From: VSJD01 sp964617825
GTDB lineage: Bacteria > Verrucomicrobiota > Kiritimatiellia > JAAZAB01
Assembly (NCBI GenBank): GCA_964617825.1
Contig: CAZTWL010000007.1
Coordinates: 62,001-126,000, forward strand
Length of the DNA stretch: 64,000 nt
Direction: 5' to 3'
In this document: positions 50,967-59,844 of the stretch, in pieces
Layout of the letters: each line of letters opens with the position of its first letter
How positions within the stretch are numbered: position 1 is the first letter of the stretch
Notes under the pieces: model-generated
What the model was told of the DNA's origin: nothing
The model's input: the letters and a program-made list of their open reading frames with translations, nothing else
The model's database searches: none
Program-made: the position numbers and the translations under genes

Positions 50967-51776
50967 ATGCGTAAGTTTAAAAAAATTATCGGATTAGGCA
51001 AAGATCTGGAAGATGCGGTGGATCAGCCGACTCTGGAAAACCTGGTGTTGCCGGACCAGCAACGGGATAATCTGGAACGCGACATCATGATCCTGGAGGA
51101 TGAATACGGCGAAAAAGAGAAGCGGCTGCACGAGGAGGCGGAGAAGCAGGTCCAGGGGGCGGCCGAGGATTCCGTCAAGGAACTGCATGTTATTCAGATG
51201 GGCATGTGCCCCCGGTGCGGGGAGCACCTGAACGAGCACCTGTTTGCCACGATTTGCATTGCCTGCGGTTGGAACACATTTGAGGTGCCCCAGCGTGGTC
51301 CGGTGCGTGTGCATCTGAAGGACAACAACGTTCCAATCGAGGGCGAGTACTGCTATGTCGTCACCACGGGCGATGTCTTCGTGATTCGGAACGATGTTGT
51401 CATCGCCAAGGTGCCCAAGAACACCGTGAGCTGGATCGAGTATATCTGGACGGAAGTGGAAATTGCCCAGCGCTACAAGCAGGTTACCGACCGTATGAAA
51501 ATTGCCTGCGCGTGGTGCAATGGCGCCGCGGACCCTGAAAAAGACGGCTTCAGCCTGGTGCAGGTGGCTTTCGGTTGCAGCCAGGAACGCCATGTTTTCT
51601 GCTCGACCGCCTGTTACGAGGCGTTTCGGAAAATGTATCCTTCGCGTGTGCACCGGAACTGTTATGAGACCAAGTGTTCCGAATGCAACCTGTGCACCAA
51701 GCGTTATGACGACGAAACCGACGGCATCCGCATGATTGCCAAGGATTTTCTGAAAATCAAAAACTTGAAGAAGTAA
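50967..51776 (+). CDS. Zinc-ribbon protein of unknown function within exporter operon
   Basis: A 269-residue cytoplasmic protein starting at ATG 50967 (GGAGGATTGAAGG upstream). Residues 25-75 form a charged coiled coil. A first zinc ribbon CPRCG...CIACG lies at about 89-108. A beta-rich middle (110-180) resembles a small SH3-like or PilZ-like barrel, but I cannot assign it. A Cys-rich C-terminus (CAWCN, CSTACYEAF, CYETKCSECNLC) forms one or more treble-clef or TRASH-like metal sites. It lies between tolC and hlyD, 1 nt from hlyD, so it is probably a regulator, assembly factor or substrate adaptor of the exporter. No known family recognised. Confidence 0.8.
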   Translation: MRKFKKIIGLGKDLEDAVDQPTLENLVLPDQQRDNLERDIMILEDEYGEKEKRLHEEAEKQVQGAAEDSVKELHVIQMGMCPRCGEHLNEHLFATICIACGWNTFEVPQRGPVRVHLKDNNVPIEGEYCYVVTTGDVFVIRNDVVIAKVPKNTVSWIEYIWTEVEIAQRYKQVTDRMKIACAWCNGAADPEKDGFSLVQVAFGCSQERHVFCSTACYEAFRKMYPSRVHRNCYETKCSECNLCTKRYDDETDGIRMIAKDFLKIKNLKK

Positions 51777-51777
51777 T

Positions 51778-52818
51778 ATGGGGATTTTTCAGAAAACGGA
51801 TGCCACCGAACTGCCGTTAACCAGCCAGGAACGCCGCCTGAAACAGCGGCGCCTCCTGACCTACGGGCTGGCGGCGGCGCTTGGCGTAATCCTGGTCGGC
51901 TTTGTGATCAGAGTGAACCAATACGTGACGACCAGCGGCTATGTGACGTCTGAGCGTTATGCTGAAGTTCGTTCCCCGGTTATCGGCATTGTGTCCAACA
52001 TCCTCGTGCAATCGGGGACGCAGGTCAAGCAGGGGGACCTGCTGGTCCAACTGAGCTGTGCCGAGGAACAGGCGTCCCTGGAGGAGTCCCGCAACCAGGC
52101 CCAGAAGGCGGAGGCGGAGTTGAATCAGCGCGAAGCCCAGATTGCCGAGCAGAAGCGGCGACTGAGCGAGGACATTAGCGTTGCCAACTTGCGCCTGCAG
52201 AACGCCATGAGCCGGCTGGCCCGCACCAAGGAAGGCATGTCGCGCGGCCTGGTGGCCGGCAGCGTGCTGGAGGACGACCAGTTGAAGGAACAGTTGGCCC
52301 GCTCGGAACTGGATTCCCTGCTGAAAAAAGACCTGAGCATCTACGAGAAAGATCTTACCGTTTTGCGGCAGGAACTGGAGTCGCGGCAGGATGCGGCCGC
52401 GCGGGCGGAAGCCGCCATTCGGGCGCGCGAAATTCGTGCCCCGATAGACGGGCAGGTGCTCCGCTATGAATTCGTCCTCGGCGAACTGGTTCGTCCGGAA
52501 ACCCTGCTCTACGAAATTTTCGGCGGCGAAAAGCAGGTCCTGAAACTGCGCGTTTTGGAGCGCCATGCCCTGCGCGTGGCCGTCGGCAATCGCTACGAAG
52601 CCTGGCTGACTTCCTATCGCGGACTTCAGCGTGTCAGGTTCAAGGGCGAAATCCAGTTCCTGCGCAACGTAATCCAATCGGATGGGCAAACGACTTACCG
52701 GATGGCCTTCTGTAGTTTCGATTCGCAGAACCATGTTGTCCCGCCAGGCACCACGGCGGAAGCCAAGATCTATTACGGTAAAACCTGCCTCTGGTTTTTT
52801 CTGTTCGGTCTCGATTAG
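51778..52818 (+). CDS. HlyD-family membrane fusion protein
   Basis: A 346-residue periplasmic adaptor: one N-terminal membrane helix (about 25-47), a lipoyl/barrel-sandwich half (EVRSPVIGIVSNILVQSGTQVKQGDLLVQL), a long coiled-coil hairpin (about 98-215) and the second lipoyl half (IRAPIDGQVLRYEFVLGELVRP). It links the inner-membrane ABC pair to the TolC channel. Shorter than E. coli HlyD (478 residues) and closer to MFPs of peptide and bacteriocin exporters. It starts 1 nt after the zinc-ribbon gene. Confidence 0.9.
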   Translation: MGIFQKTDATELPLTSQERRLKQRRLLTYGLAAALGVILVGFVIRVNQYVTTSGYVTSERYAEVRSPVIGIVSNILVQSGTQVKQGDLLVQLSCAEEQASLEESRNQAQKAEAELNQREAQIAEQKRRLSEDISVANLRLQNAMSRLARTKEGMSRGLVAGSVLEDDQLKEQLARSELDSLLKKDLSIYEKDLTVLRQELESRQDAAARAEAAIRAREIRAPIDGQVLRYEFVLGELVRPETLLYEIFGGEKQVLKLRVLERHALRVAVGNRYEAWLTSYRGLQRVRFKGEIQFLRNVIQSDGQTTYRMAFCSFDSQNHVVPPGTTAEAKIYYGKTCLWFFLFGLD

Positions 52819-52888
52819 GTCCTGATCCGTCGGGGACCACTATGAAAACGAGAAAAGAAACCGGGCAAACGTTTGTGTTCGGAATCTT

Positions 52889-54655
52889 GTGAGTAGCTCC
52901 CAAAAACAGTCGAATTTCCTGATAGTCCTGCATTTCCTTGCGCCCTACCGCTGGATACTGGCGCGGCTGTTGCTGCTGACCGTCATCCTTTCCATACTGA
53001 ACATGTGCACGCCGCTGATTGCGCGGGCATTCATCGACCAGGTGGTCACGTTTAACCGGCAGGACCTGATCCCGGCGCTGAGCTTCTGGCGCGTGTTCCT
53101 CATTATCCTTGTCCCGGTATTCGCGTTCATCCAGACGCAGGGGATTGCCTACGTCGGCCAGCGCTTTGTCTTCGATATCCGGAATGCGCTCTACCGCCGC
53201 ATGCTGGATATGTCACTCCGCTTTTACGGCAAGCACAGCACCGGCAAGCTGGTCAACCGGCTCATGGGCGATACCGGCATGGTCGCCAACATGCTTTCCG
53301 CGCAGACGATCGGCATCGTTTCCGACCTTGTGTGCGCAGCCTTCGCCATCACGGCGACCATTGCGCTGAACTGGCGGATGGCTTTGTTGATCGGCGTCAT
53401 GGTCGTCGTGTTCGTGTTGAATTACCGGCTGAATATCGGCAAAATCGTGGCGCTCTCGCGCAGTTACCGCCAATCGTTTGACCGGTTGTCGGGCGGGGTG
53501 CAGAATCGGCTGGTCGCGAGTCTGGCAGTCAAGTCGTTTGGCACGGAAACGCGCGAGCAGAGCCACTTCCAGGAACAGTCGGAAGTCAGTATGGGATTGC
53601 TCCAGCAGGCCGGCTATTCCAACAACGCTTTCTGGCAGAATACGGTGGTCTTGCAGAACATGGGGCAGGCGGTGCTGTTCTTTGCCGGCTGTGCCTTGAT
53701 CCTGCGCGGTGAGATGACCTATGGCGATCTGACGGCGTTCACGGTCTATGCCATGCGGCTCCTGTGGCCGGCGGTGCGCATGTCCGAATTGGCCCAGCAA
53801 ATCCAGAATGTGCGCATTGCCGTGGAACGGATCCTCGAAATTTATAATGAAAAACAGGAGGTGACGAACCTGCCGGATGCCTTTCCCGCCGGCCGCCTGC
53901 GCGGTCAGGTGGATTTTGACCACGTTGTCTTTGCCTATGACCCTGCTCGTCCGGTCATTCATGATTTCGACCTGCATATTCAACCGGGCGAGACCATTGC
54001 CCTGGTGGGCCCGACGGGATGCGGCAAAAGCACCATTTTGCTCCTGCTCATGCGCTTTTATGACACCATCGGCGGCAGCCTGCGGCTTGATGGCCGCGAT
54101 GTCCGGCAATACGATCTCAAAAGTCTGCGCGCGCAGTTCGGTATCGTCCTTCAGGACCCGCTCCTTTTCAACGTGAGCATTGCCGAAAACATCCGCTACT
54201 CCCGGTCGAATGCCACTCTTGCCGAAGTCGAGGCGGCGGCCAAGGTGGCCGAAATCCACGATTTTGTTATGACTCTGCCGGACAAGTATCAAACCGTGAT
54301 GGGTACGGAAGGCTTGCAGTTCTCGGTCGGCCAGAAGCAACGCCTGACCATTGCCCGCGCCGTGCTGGCCGACCCGGTCATTATGATCATGGATGAGGCC
54401 ACCAGCGCGCTGGACAGCGAATCGGAACAGGCCATTCAACTGGCCATGCAGCGGGTTCTGCAGAACCGCACGTCGTTTATTGTCGCCCACCGCCTGAGCA
54501 CGATCCGCAATGCGAACCGGATCATATTGATGCGGGATGGCCACATCATGGAGATTGGCAGTCATGATGAGTTGATGACTGTGCCGAATGGCCGCTATCG
54601 CTCGCTTTATAACCGGCATGTGAATAAGGGCGTGATCGAGGACGAGAAGGAGTAG
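52889..54655 (+). CDS. ABC exporter half-transporter A (degenerate signature motif)
   Basis: A 588-residue TMD-NBD half-transporter with six helices (about 20-315). Walker A GPTGCGKST (about 373-381), Walker B IMDEATSALD with the catalytic Glu, and His of the H-loop (VAHRLS, about 533) are intact, but the signature is FSVGQ (about 478) in place of LSGGQ. No peptidase C39 domain precedes the TMD. The start is GTG 52889 with a weak ribosome site. It pairs with the next gene, 3 nt downstream, which has the complementary defects. Confidence 0.92.
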   Translation: MSSSQKQSNFLIVLHFLAPYRWILARLLLLTVILSILNMCTPLIARAFIDQVVTFNRQDLIPALSFWRVFLIILVPVFAFIQTQGIAYVGQRFVFDIRNALYRRMLDMSLRFYGKHSTGKLVNRLMGDTGMVANMLSAQTIGIVSDLVCAAFAITATIALNWRMALLIGVMVVVFVLNYRLNIGKIVALSRSYRQSFDRLSGGVQNRLVASLAVKSFGTETREQSHFQEQSEVSMGLLQQAGYSNNAFWQNTVVLQNMGQAVLFFAGCALILRGEMTYGDLTAFTVYAMRLLWPAVRMSELAQQIQNVRIAVERILEIYNEKQEVTNLPDAFPAGRLRGQVDFDHVVFAYDPARPVIHDFDLHIQPGETIALVGPTGCGKSTILLLLMRFYDTIGGSLRLDGRDVRQYDLKSLRAQFGIVLQDPLLFNVSIAENIRYSRSNATLAEVEAAAKVAEIHDFVMTLPDKYQTVMGTEGLQFSVGQKQRLTIARAVLADPVIMIMDEATSALDSESEQAIQLAMQRVLQNRTSFIVAHRLSTIRNANRIILMRDGHIMEIGSHDELMTVPNGRYRSLYNRHVNKGVIEDEKE

Positions 54656-54658
54656 TTT

Positions 54659-56638
54659 TTGCACCACCGCAATTATGCGTTTAGGCCGCCTTACCGCCAG
54701 AAAGACCGCAAGGTCGGCAAGGTGAGCCTGCTGTCGCGGTTTCTGGTCGCCTATCTGCGGCCATACAGGTGGAATCTGGCTTTGTGCGTCCTGCTGGCAA
54801 CGCTGGACTATGCCGGTTCGTTTTACCTGCTGGCCTATTATAACAAGGTGGTGGTTGATTCCATCCTGGTTGTGGTGCCGCCGAAAAGTGCGCCCGCCAA
54901 TCCGAAGAACATTTCGGTGGACAGCAAGTTGCAGGAACATGATATTACGTTGACCGGGCGGGAGCGGGGCCAGGAACAGGTGGGCCATGCGCAAGTGAAG
55001 GCCGGGCTTGACCGGCGGCTCGACACGGGAACATGGGTATCCTGGAGGCCGGCGGGCGCCGGCCGCCGTCTTGGCATAATTTTTGTGCTGTATATGGCCA
55101 CCCTGGCGCTCAGCAATTTGATGACCCGGATAGCTGCCCGCCAGCGCATTCGCATGACCCAGGCCATTACGGCCGACCTGCGCGCCGATATGCACGCCAA
55201 GGTGTTGCAGCTTTCGCTGGATTACCAGGCTTCCCATACGCCCGGCCGGCTCATGGCGCGGATTCTGTCGGATGTCAACATGGTCGCCGAACATATGATG
55301 TGGATCATCATCAACGGCAGCTCCATGCTGGCCATTGTGGTCTTTGGCTTTTTGCTGTTGACGATCATTGACTGGCGCATGGCCGTCATTGTGGCAATTT
55401 GCTCGCCGTTGTATGTGATCATTTACCGGACGTGCCGTCCACATTTGAATCGCGTGAATATGGAGCTCAGCCATACGAATGCCTGCCTGTATGGGCTGGT
55501 GTCGCAGAAGCTGGATGCCACGAAAATGATCCAGGCCTATGGACGGGAGGCGAAGGAAAGTCTGACTTTCCATCGGTTGTCCTCCTGCTTTTTAAGGGAT
55601 GCGCTCTGGCAAAACCGCCTGGGCGGTATCTCGGGCTATTCATCCGAAATCATAAGCGGCCTGGCGAGCAACGGCATCCTGTTTATCCATGGCATATTCC
55701 GGGTGATCAATGGCGCCATTACCCTGGGCCAGATGATGTATGCCTGGGGCACGGCCAGCGCCCTGTTCGGGCCAGTCCTGCAGTTGGGCTACATGAACGT
55801 CACGATCTCCAACCTGCTGGTGTATCTGAACCGGCTGGCGGAAGTGCTGGACGAGCCGGTCAAGATCAAGGATGCGCCGGATGCCGTGGACCTGCCGGTC
55901 CCGCTGAAACAAGGCATCTCCCTGAAGCACGTTAGTTTTGCATATTCCCGGGATGGCGCCCCGGTGCTGCGGGATATTTCGCTCGAAGTCCCGGCGGGCC
56001 AATGGGCGTGCATCATGGGCGCCAGCGGCACGGGCAAGACGACGCTGCTGCATCTGCTGGCCCGAATGTTCGAGCCGGATAAGGGCGAAATTTTATATGA
56101 CGGGATCCCGATGAGTAAAATCCGGATCTTGTCCCTGCGCCAGCGCCTGGCGCTCGTGCCGCAGGAAGCCAACATTATCAGCGGCACCATTCGCGACAAT
56201 ATCTGTTATGGGTATCCCGATGCCGAGCCGAAGGATATTATTGCCGCCGCCCGCGCGGCCGAATTCCACGATTTCATCATGGGCATGCAGGTTCAGTATG
56301 AAACCATTTTGGGCGAGAAGGGCGCCAGCCTCTCCGGCGGCCAGAGGCAGCGGCTTTCCCTGGCGCGGGCGCTCCTGACCAAGCCGGAAATTCTATTGCT
56401 GGACGATTGCACCTCGGCGCTGGATGCCGAAATCGAACATCGCATCCAGGAGACGCTCTCGCGCATCCTGGTGGGCAAAACCGCGGTGATCGTCACCCAG
56501 CGCGTGTCCATGGCCCAGCGCTGTCACCGGGTTTATGTCTTGGACAAAGGTGTTATCAGCGAGCAGGGGACCCATGCGGAGCTGATGTCGCAACACGGCT
56601 TTTATGCGCGCCTCGTGGCCCGCCAGACGAAAGCCTGA
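54659..56638 (+). CDS. ABC exporter half-transporter B (degenerate catalytic site, large periplasmic insert)
   Basis: A 659-residue half-transporter starting at TTG 54659, supported by AAGGAG 7 nt upstream. The NBD has Walker A GASGTGKTT (about 454-462) and a canonical LSGGQ (about 558), but the Walker B Glu is Asp (LLDDCTS) and the H-loop His is Gln (VTQRVS). Between the first two helices (about 60-130) is a charged insert rich in Lys, Glu and Arg, absent from most exporters and placed in the periplasm. With half-transporter A it forms an asymmetric heterodimer with one active and one degenerate ATP site. Confidence 0.92.
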   Translation: MHHRNYAFRPPYRQKDRKVGKVSLLSRFLVAYLRPYRWNLALCVLLATLDYAGSFYLLAYYNKVVVDSILVVVPPKSAPANPKNISVDSKLQEHDITLTGRERGQEQVGHAQVKAGLDRRLDTGTWVSWRPAGAGRRLGIIFVLYMATLALSNLMTRIAARQRIRMTQAITADLRADMHAKVLQLSLDYQASHTPGRLMARILSDVNMVAEHMMWIIINGSSMLAIVVFGFLLLTIIDWRMAVIVAICSPLYVIIYRTCRPHLNRVNMELSHTNACLYGLVSQKLDATKMIQAYGREAKESLTFHRLSSCFLRDALWQNRLGGISGYSSEIISGLASNGILFIHGIFRVINGAITLGQMMYAWGTASALFGPVLQLGYMNVTISNLLVYLNRLAEVLDEPVKIKDAPDAVDLPVPLKQGISLKHVSFAYSRDGAPVLRDISLEVPAGQWACIMGASGTGKTTLLHLLARMFEPDKGEILYDGIPMSKIRILSLRQRLALVPQEANIISGTIRDNICYGYPDAEPKDIIAAARAAEFHDFIMGMQVQYETILGEKGASLSGGQRQRLSLARALLTKPEILLLDDCTSALDAEIEHRIQETLSRILVGKTAVIVTQRVSMAQRCHRVYVLDKGVISEQGTHAELMSQHGFYARLVARQTKA

Positions 56639-56759
56639 CATAGAACAGGCCTCGCTCCGGATATGCGCACGATCTTTGCCGCCGCGTTTGACAAGAGTGG
56701 ATTCTTTCGGCGGCCACGGCGGCGCCGCCTCGGCTTGCATGAATCTGCCGGGCCTTCGT

Positions 56760-57344
56760 TTATTCCGGCAGCTGGCCTTTCAACACCAGCGGCAAGCCCG
56801 CGGCCACAAATACCACGGTATCCGCTTCCTTGGCCACGGCCTGGTTGAGCCAGCCGGCCAGGTCGCGGAATGTCCGGCCCAACTCGTTATCCGGCACGAT
56901 GCTTAAGCCCACTTCGTTGGCCACCAGGATCACATCCTGATGCGCCTGTTGCAGGGCCTTGACCAGCTCGTCGCGCCGCCGGTCGAATGCGCCGCGGCCT
57001 TCCTTCAGCAGGACGTTGCTGAGCCAGAGCGTGAGGCAATCGACGAGGATGCCGTCCGATCCGGGCACGCCCTGGCGGATGATTTTGGCGATTTCCAGGG
57101 GCTCTTCCACGCAAAGCCAGCGTGCCGAGCGCGCCCGCCGGTGCATGCTGACCCGCTTGGCCATTTCGTCATCCAGAATTTCAGCCGTGGCCAGATATGC
57201 GGGATGTATCCACCGGCGCGCGGCAATTTCCTGCGCCAGCCGGCTTTTCCCGCTGCGTGCGCCACCGAGGATCAGGAGCCGGAGCGCCGGCCGGTTCCTG
57301 ATTTTTGGCGTGCGCGCTTTGCTTTGTTTGGCCCGTTTTGGCAT
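56760..57344 (-). CDS. cobU: Adenosylcobinamide kinase/guanylyltransferase CobU
   Basis: A 194-residue P-loop enzyme: LILGGARSGKSRLA, a conserved ATAEILDDEM, HRRAR (with the GMP-accepting His), DCLTLWLSNVLL and VANEVGLSIVPDNELGR are CobU signatures. It phosphorylates adenosylcobinamide and transfers GMP in the lower-ligand stage of B12 assembly. The corrinoid protein and methyltransferase in this window need B12. It stands alone; no other cob genes are adjacent, and no cobalamin riboswitch is seen upstream. Confidence 0.95.
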   Translation of the reverse strand: MPKRAKQSKARTPKIRNRPALRLLILGGARSGKSRLAQEIAARRWIHPAYLATAEILDDEMAKRVSMHRRARSARWLCVEEPLEIAKIIRQGVPGSDGILVDCLTLWLSNVLLKEGRGAFDRRRDELVKALQQAHQDVILVANEVGLSIVPDNELGRTFRDLAGWLNQAVAKEADTVVFVAAGLPLVLKGQLPE

Positions 57345-57658
57345 GGCTGCAATTTTATAGTCGCCGGCCCCTGTTTAGCTCAACTTGCTCCAGTCCTCCC
57401 CCGCAGGAGAGCGAGAATCTTCCGGACACCACGGCAGCGCCAGCGTACCCGAACATATCCAATGCCAGCCGGTCGTCCACGCTTTTGTGGTGCACATCGA
57501 TTCGGGAAGCATAGAATAATAGATCTGAAAAGCAAAGAGACATTATCGGCGACCTCCCGAAAAAATGTGCCAGATTGAAATGAAGTTCTCTAGCGGGTAG
57601 GATAGCCGCAATGGCCTTCATCTTTAAATAACTAGACATCGTCGAAACGGAGTATTTC
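57345..57658. other. Intergenic region with a weak minus-strand coding trace
   Basis: The gap between cobU and hypB. On the minus strand about 57370-57500 one frame reads VDDRLALDMFGYAGAAV and then SGRFSLSCGGG, which loosely recalls the 'AlALDmF.Y...Y.GaY....GGlD' stretch of acetate kinases. The match is short and there is no start, so it may be a decayed gene end or chance. No riboswitch or terminator was recognised here. Confidence 0.25.
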
Positions 57659-58333
57659 ATGCCCAAGTTGAATATTAAAATCTATCGGGACTTGATGGGC
57701 GCCAACGACCTGTGGGCGAAGCGTACCCGCGCCTTGTTGAGGAAAAATAACATTGTCATGCTCAACCTGATCGGGTCGCCCGGGGCCGGGAAAACCACGC
57801 TATTGGAAAAAACCGTGCGAGCGCTATCGAAAACCTGCCGGTTTGCCGTGCTGGAGGGCGACGTCGAAACCACGCACGATGCCGAGCGTCTGGCCCGGCT
57901 GGGCTGCCGGGTCAGCCAGTTGCTGACCGATGGCGGCTGCCACTTGGAGGCCAAGCTGGTGCATTATGCGCTCCGCGATTTGCCGCTGGCAAAACTCGAC
58001 CTGGTCGTGGTGGAAAATGTCGGCAATCTGGTTTGTCCGGCGGAATTCGATATCGGCGAGCACGCCAAGGTGGCTGTCCTGAGCGTCGCGGAGGGAGAGG
58101 ATAAGCCGGTAAAATATCCGACGCTCTTCCGGGAGGCCAAGGCCGTGGCGCTGACAAAAATCGATCTGTTGCCGCACTTGCCGTTCAATCTCAAGGCTTG
58201 CCGGGCTTACCTGCGCCAGGTCAATGCCGCCTTGCCGGTTTTTGAGGTCTCAGCGCAGGCCGGCTTGGGGATGCCTGCCTGGATCAAGTGGCTGCGGAAA
58301 ATGCGGAATGAATGCCAGAAGAGTGACGACTGA
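57659..58333 (+). CDS. hypB: Hydrogenase nickel incorporation GTPase HypB
   Basis: A 224-residue SIMIBI GTPase: GSPGAGKTTLLEKT P-loop, EGDVETTHDAERL, the metal-binding CHLEAKLV stretch, VVENVGNLVCPAEFDIGE and LTKIDLLP. It delivers nickel to [NiFe]-hydrogenase. The usual N-terminal CxxCGC metal motif and His-rich stretch are absent. No other hyp or hydrogenase gene is in the window, so it appears as an orphan here. The start at 57659 is ATG with a weak ribosome site (CGGAG). Confidence 0.93.
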   Translation: MPKLNIKIYRDLMGANDLWAKRTRALLRKNNIVMLNLIGSPGAGKTTLLEKTVRALSKTCRFAVLEGDVETTHDAERLARLGCRVSQLLTDGGCHLEAKLVHYALRDLPLAKLDLVVVENVGNLVCPAEFDIGEHAKVAVLSVAEGEDKPVKYPTLFREAKAVALTKIDLLPHLPFNLKACRAYLRQVNAALPVFEVSAQAGLGMPAWIKWLRKMRNECQKSDD

Positions 58334-58386
58334 CGACGGGCGCCCGAAAACTGGTGCAGAAGTCAGGTTTTCTCGTCGGTGGTCTG

Positions 58387-58776
58387 TTATCCGGCGTCCG
58401 GCGTCTGACTTTCCTCGTCACGATGCACAAGCCCCGGGGCGAAAGCCGGAAGGCAGATGGCCATGTATTCCGCGCCCTCCGGCGCCGGGGTGCTGTATTG
58501 AACCCATTCGCCGCGCGGCGCGATTATGGCCTGACCGACTTTGACGTCGATGACGCCGGCGTGCGTCTTGACCCGTAACAGGCCCTTCAAGACAACGGAA
58601 TACTCGTCGAACTCCGGCGTTTGGCCCGGCTCGCACCAGCCAGAGGGGCTGCGCATCCGCGCGATGCTGGCGGCCTCGGTTTTGGAACCAAGGCGCCCGA
58701 TGAATTCATCGATGATCTTGGGCTTGTTGCCTGCCGCGCGCACGTTGACAGGCGCTTGGATTAATGTTGCGGTCAT
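58387..58776 (-). CDS. Small cupin-domain protein
   Basis: A 129-residue single-domain cupin. The two motifs are present in weakened form (FDEYSVVLKGLLRVKTHAG; QAIIAPRGEWVQYSTPAPEGAEYMAICLPAF). It resembles EutQ-like or ethanolamine-type small cupins. Metal ligands are few (Glu in PEFDEYS), so a catalytic role is uncertain. The context (hypB, an outer-membrane protein) gives no clue. Confidence 0.78.
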   Translation of the reverse strand: MTATLIQAPVNVRAAGNKPKIIDEFIGRLGSKTEAASIARMRSPSGWCEPGQTPEFDEYSVVLKGLLRVKTHAGVIDVKVGQAIIAPRGEWVQYSTPAPEGAEYMAICLPAFAPGLVHRDEESQTPDAG

Positions 58777-58877
58777 GGCTTGTCGATCCCTTGCGGTTAT
58801 GTGTAGGAAACTGCCCGCGGTGCGGCGAGCGCGAAAGGTCGATTTTCGTTGCGCGCGTTTAGCGGGCTAAGTTCCGA

Positions 58878-59408
58878 TCAGAAAGCCAAACGAGCGGCGG
58901 CGCCTAGCGTGACGGTGTCGGTATCGATTTCCTTGCCTTCGGTGCTGAGGTCGTCCCAGTTTTCAAACCGGTAATTGGCGTTAATATCCAGGTGCAGGAT
59001 GGGCAGCAGCGGAATATCCAGGCCGACGCGGAATGCGTAAAAGGGTTTGTCGGCTAATTTGCCGTCCGTGTAGTAGCCGCCGATGCCCGCGGCGCCATAA
59101 AGAACCTTGCCGACGATCAGATAGGCCTGCGGCTGGTAAACGTCCTTGTCGGTGCCGCCGAATCCCTTTTGGAACCATTCCAGATCGGCTTCGATCCCAA
59201 CCCAGCCATAATGGTACTGGTACATGGCCAGATAAGAAAAACCGTTCTTATCGATATTGTCCGCATCGATGTTTTTAACCGTTGTCCAGTAGTGTGCGCC
59301 AATGCCGATCTGGTTGTTTCTTTCCTGCTCCTGCGCCCGCCCGGTGGTGGCCATGCCCAAGATTCCCGCGCCCGCGACCAATAATGCGATCAAGCCCCGT
59401 TGTATCAT
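58878..59408 (-). CDS. Small outer-membrane beta-barrel protein
   Basis: A 176-residue protein starting at 59408 with AAGGAGATGCA just upstream. Signal peptide MIQRGLIALLVAGAGILGMATTGRAQ, then alternating strands (IGIGAHYWTTV; SYLAMYQYHYGWVGIEADLEWF; YLIVGKVLYGAAGIGGYYTD) and a C-terminal LAF. The terminal Phe and 8-strand size suggest an OmpA/OmpW-like barrel. Function unknown. The intergenic stretch to the response regulator gene (59409-59844) holds no gene I can support. Confidence 0.85.
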   Translation of the reverse strand: MIQRGLIALLVAGAGILGMATTGRAQEQERNNQIGIGAHYWTTVKNIDADNIDKNGFSYLAMYQYHYGWVGIEADLEWFQKGFGGTDKDVYQPQAYLIVGKVLYGAAGIGGYYTDGKLADKPFYAFRVGLDIPLLPILHLDINANYRFENWDDLSTEGKEIDTDTVTLGAAARLAF

Positions 59409-59844
59409 TGCATCTCCTTCGGTTGTTGTTGCGTTGCGCCCGTGACGTTTGCAGACTAAGCGATGATCCGCGCCTGCGCAAGCCAATATTATTGACTATA
59501 CATTCGAGAAAGGCAGGTTCCTTCGCTCGTCATCTGGGCTGACCAGGATCTCGACTTTCTGTGCATCCACCCATTCCGTGACGGCAATGGCCGTGTGTCG
59601 CACCTGCGGCTCCTGCTGTTGGCCATGGCAACGCTGTCGGCAATCCATTGATACATCCGTTTGTAACCAATCTATGTAAAGGGTTGCTCATTCGCTTATC
59701 AATACGTATTGCCTATGCCGATGCGAGCTGTTTGTCTAATGTCCAGCCCTGATCCCAAGACGCACAGTCCGGCGACCTTTCGGGATCGCTGTCGGCGGAA
59801 ACACTTGGCCGAGGGCAATTTTGTCGATGCGGCCCCGACGACCG
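59409..59844. other. Intergenic region, no gene seen
   Basis: About 435 nt separate the 5' end of the outer-membrane barrel gene from the 3' end of the response regulator gene, both on the minus strand. The part next to the barrel start carries its ribosome site. No coding frame with a start signal and no obvious hairpin terminator was recognised; AT-rich patches near 59660-59710 may hold a promoter for the barrel gene or be filler. Confidence 0.4.

Noticed and set aside
53213..55573. 786-codon open frame antisense to both ABC half-transporters
   Set aside because: It mirrors highly conserved ABC coding sequence, has no start signal, and its product is rich in His, Arg and Gln as expected for the antisense frame of a GC-rich gene.
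57345..57658. Cobalamin riboswitch ahead of cobU
   Set aside because: The reverse complement has no recognisable B12 box; it looks more like a decayed coding stretch.
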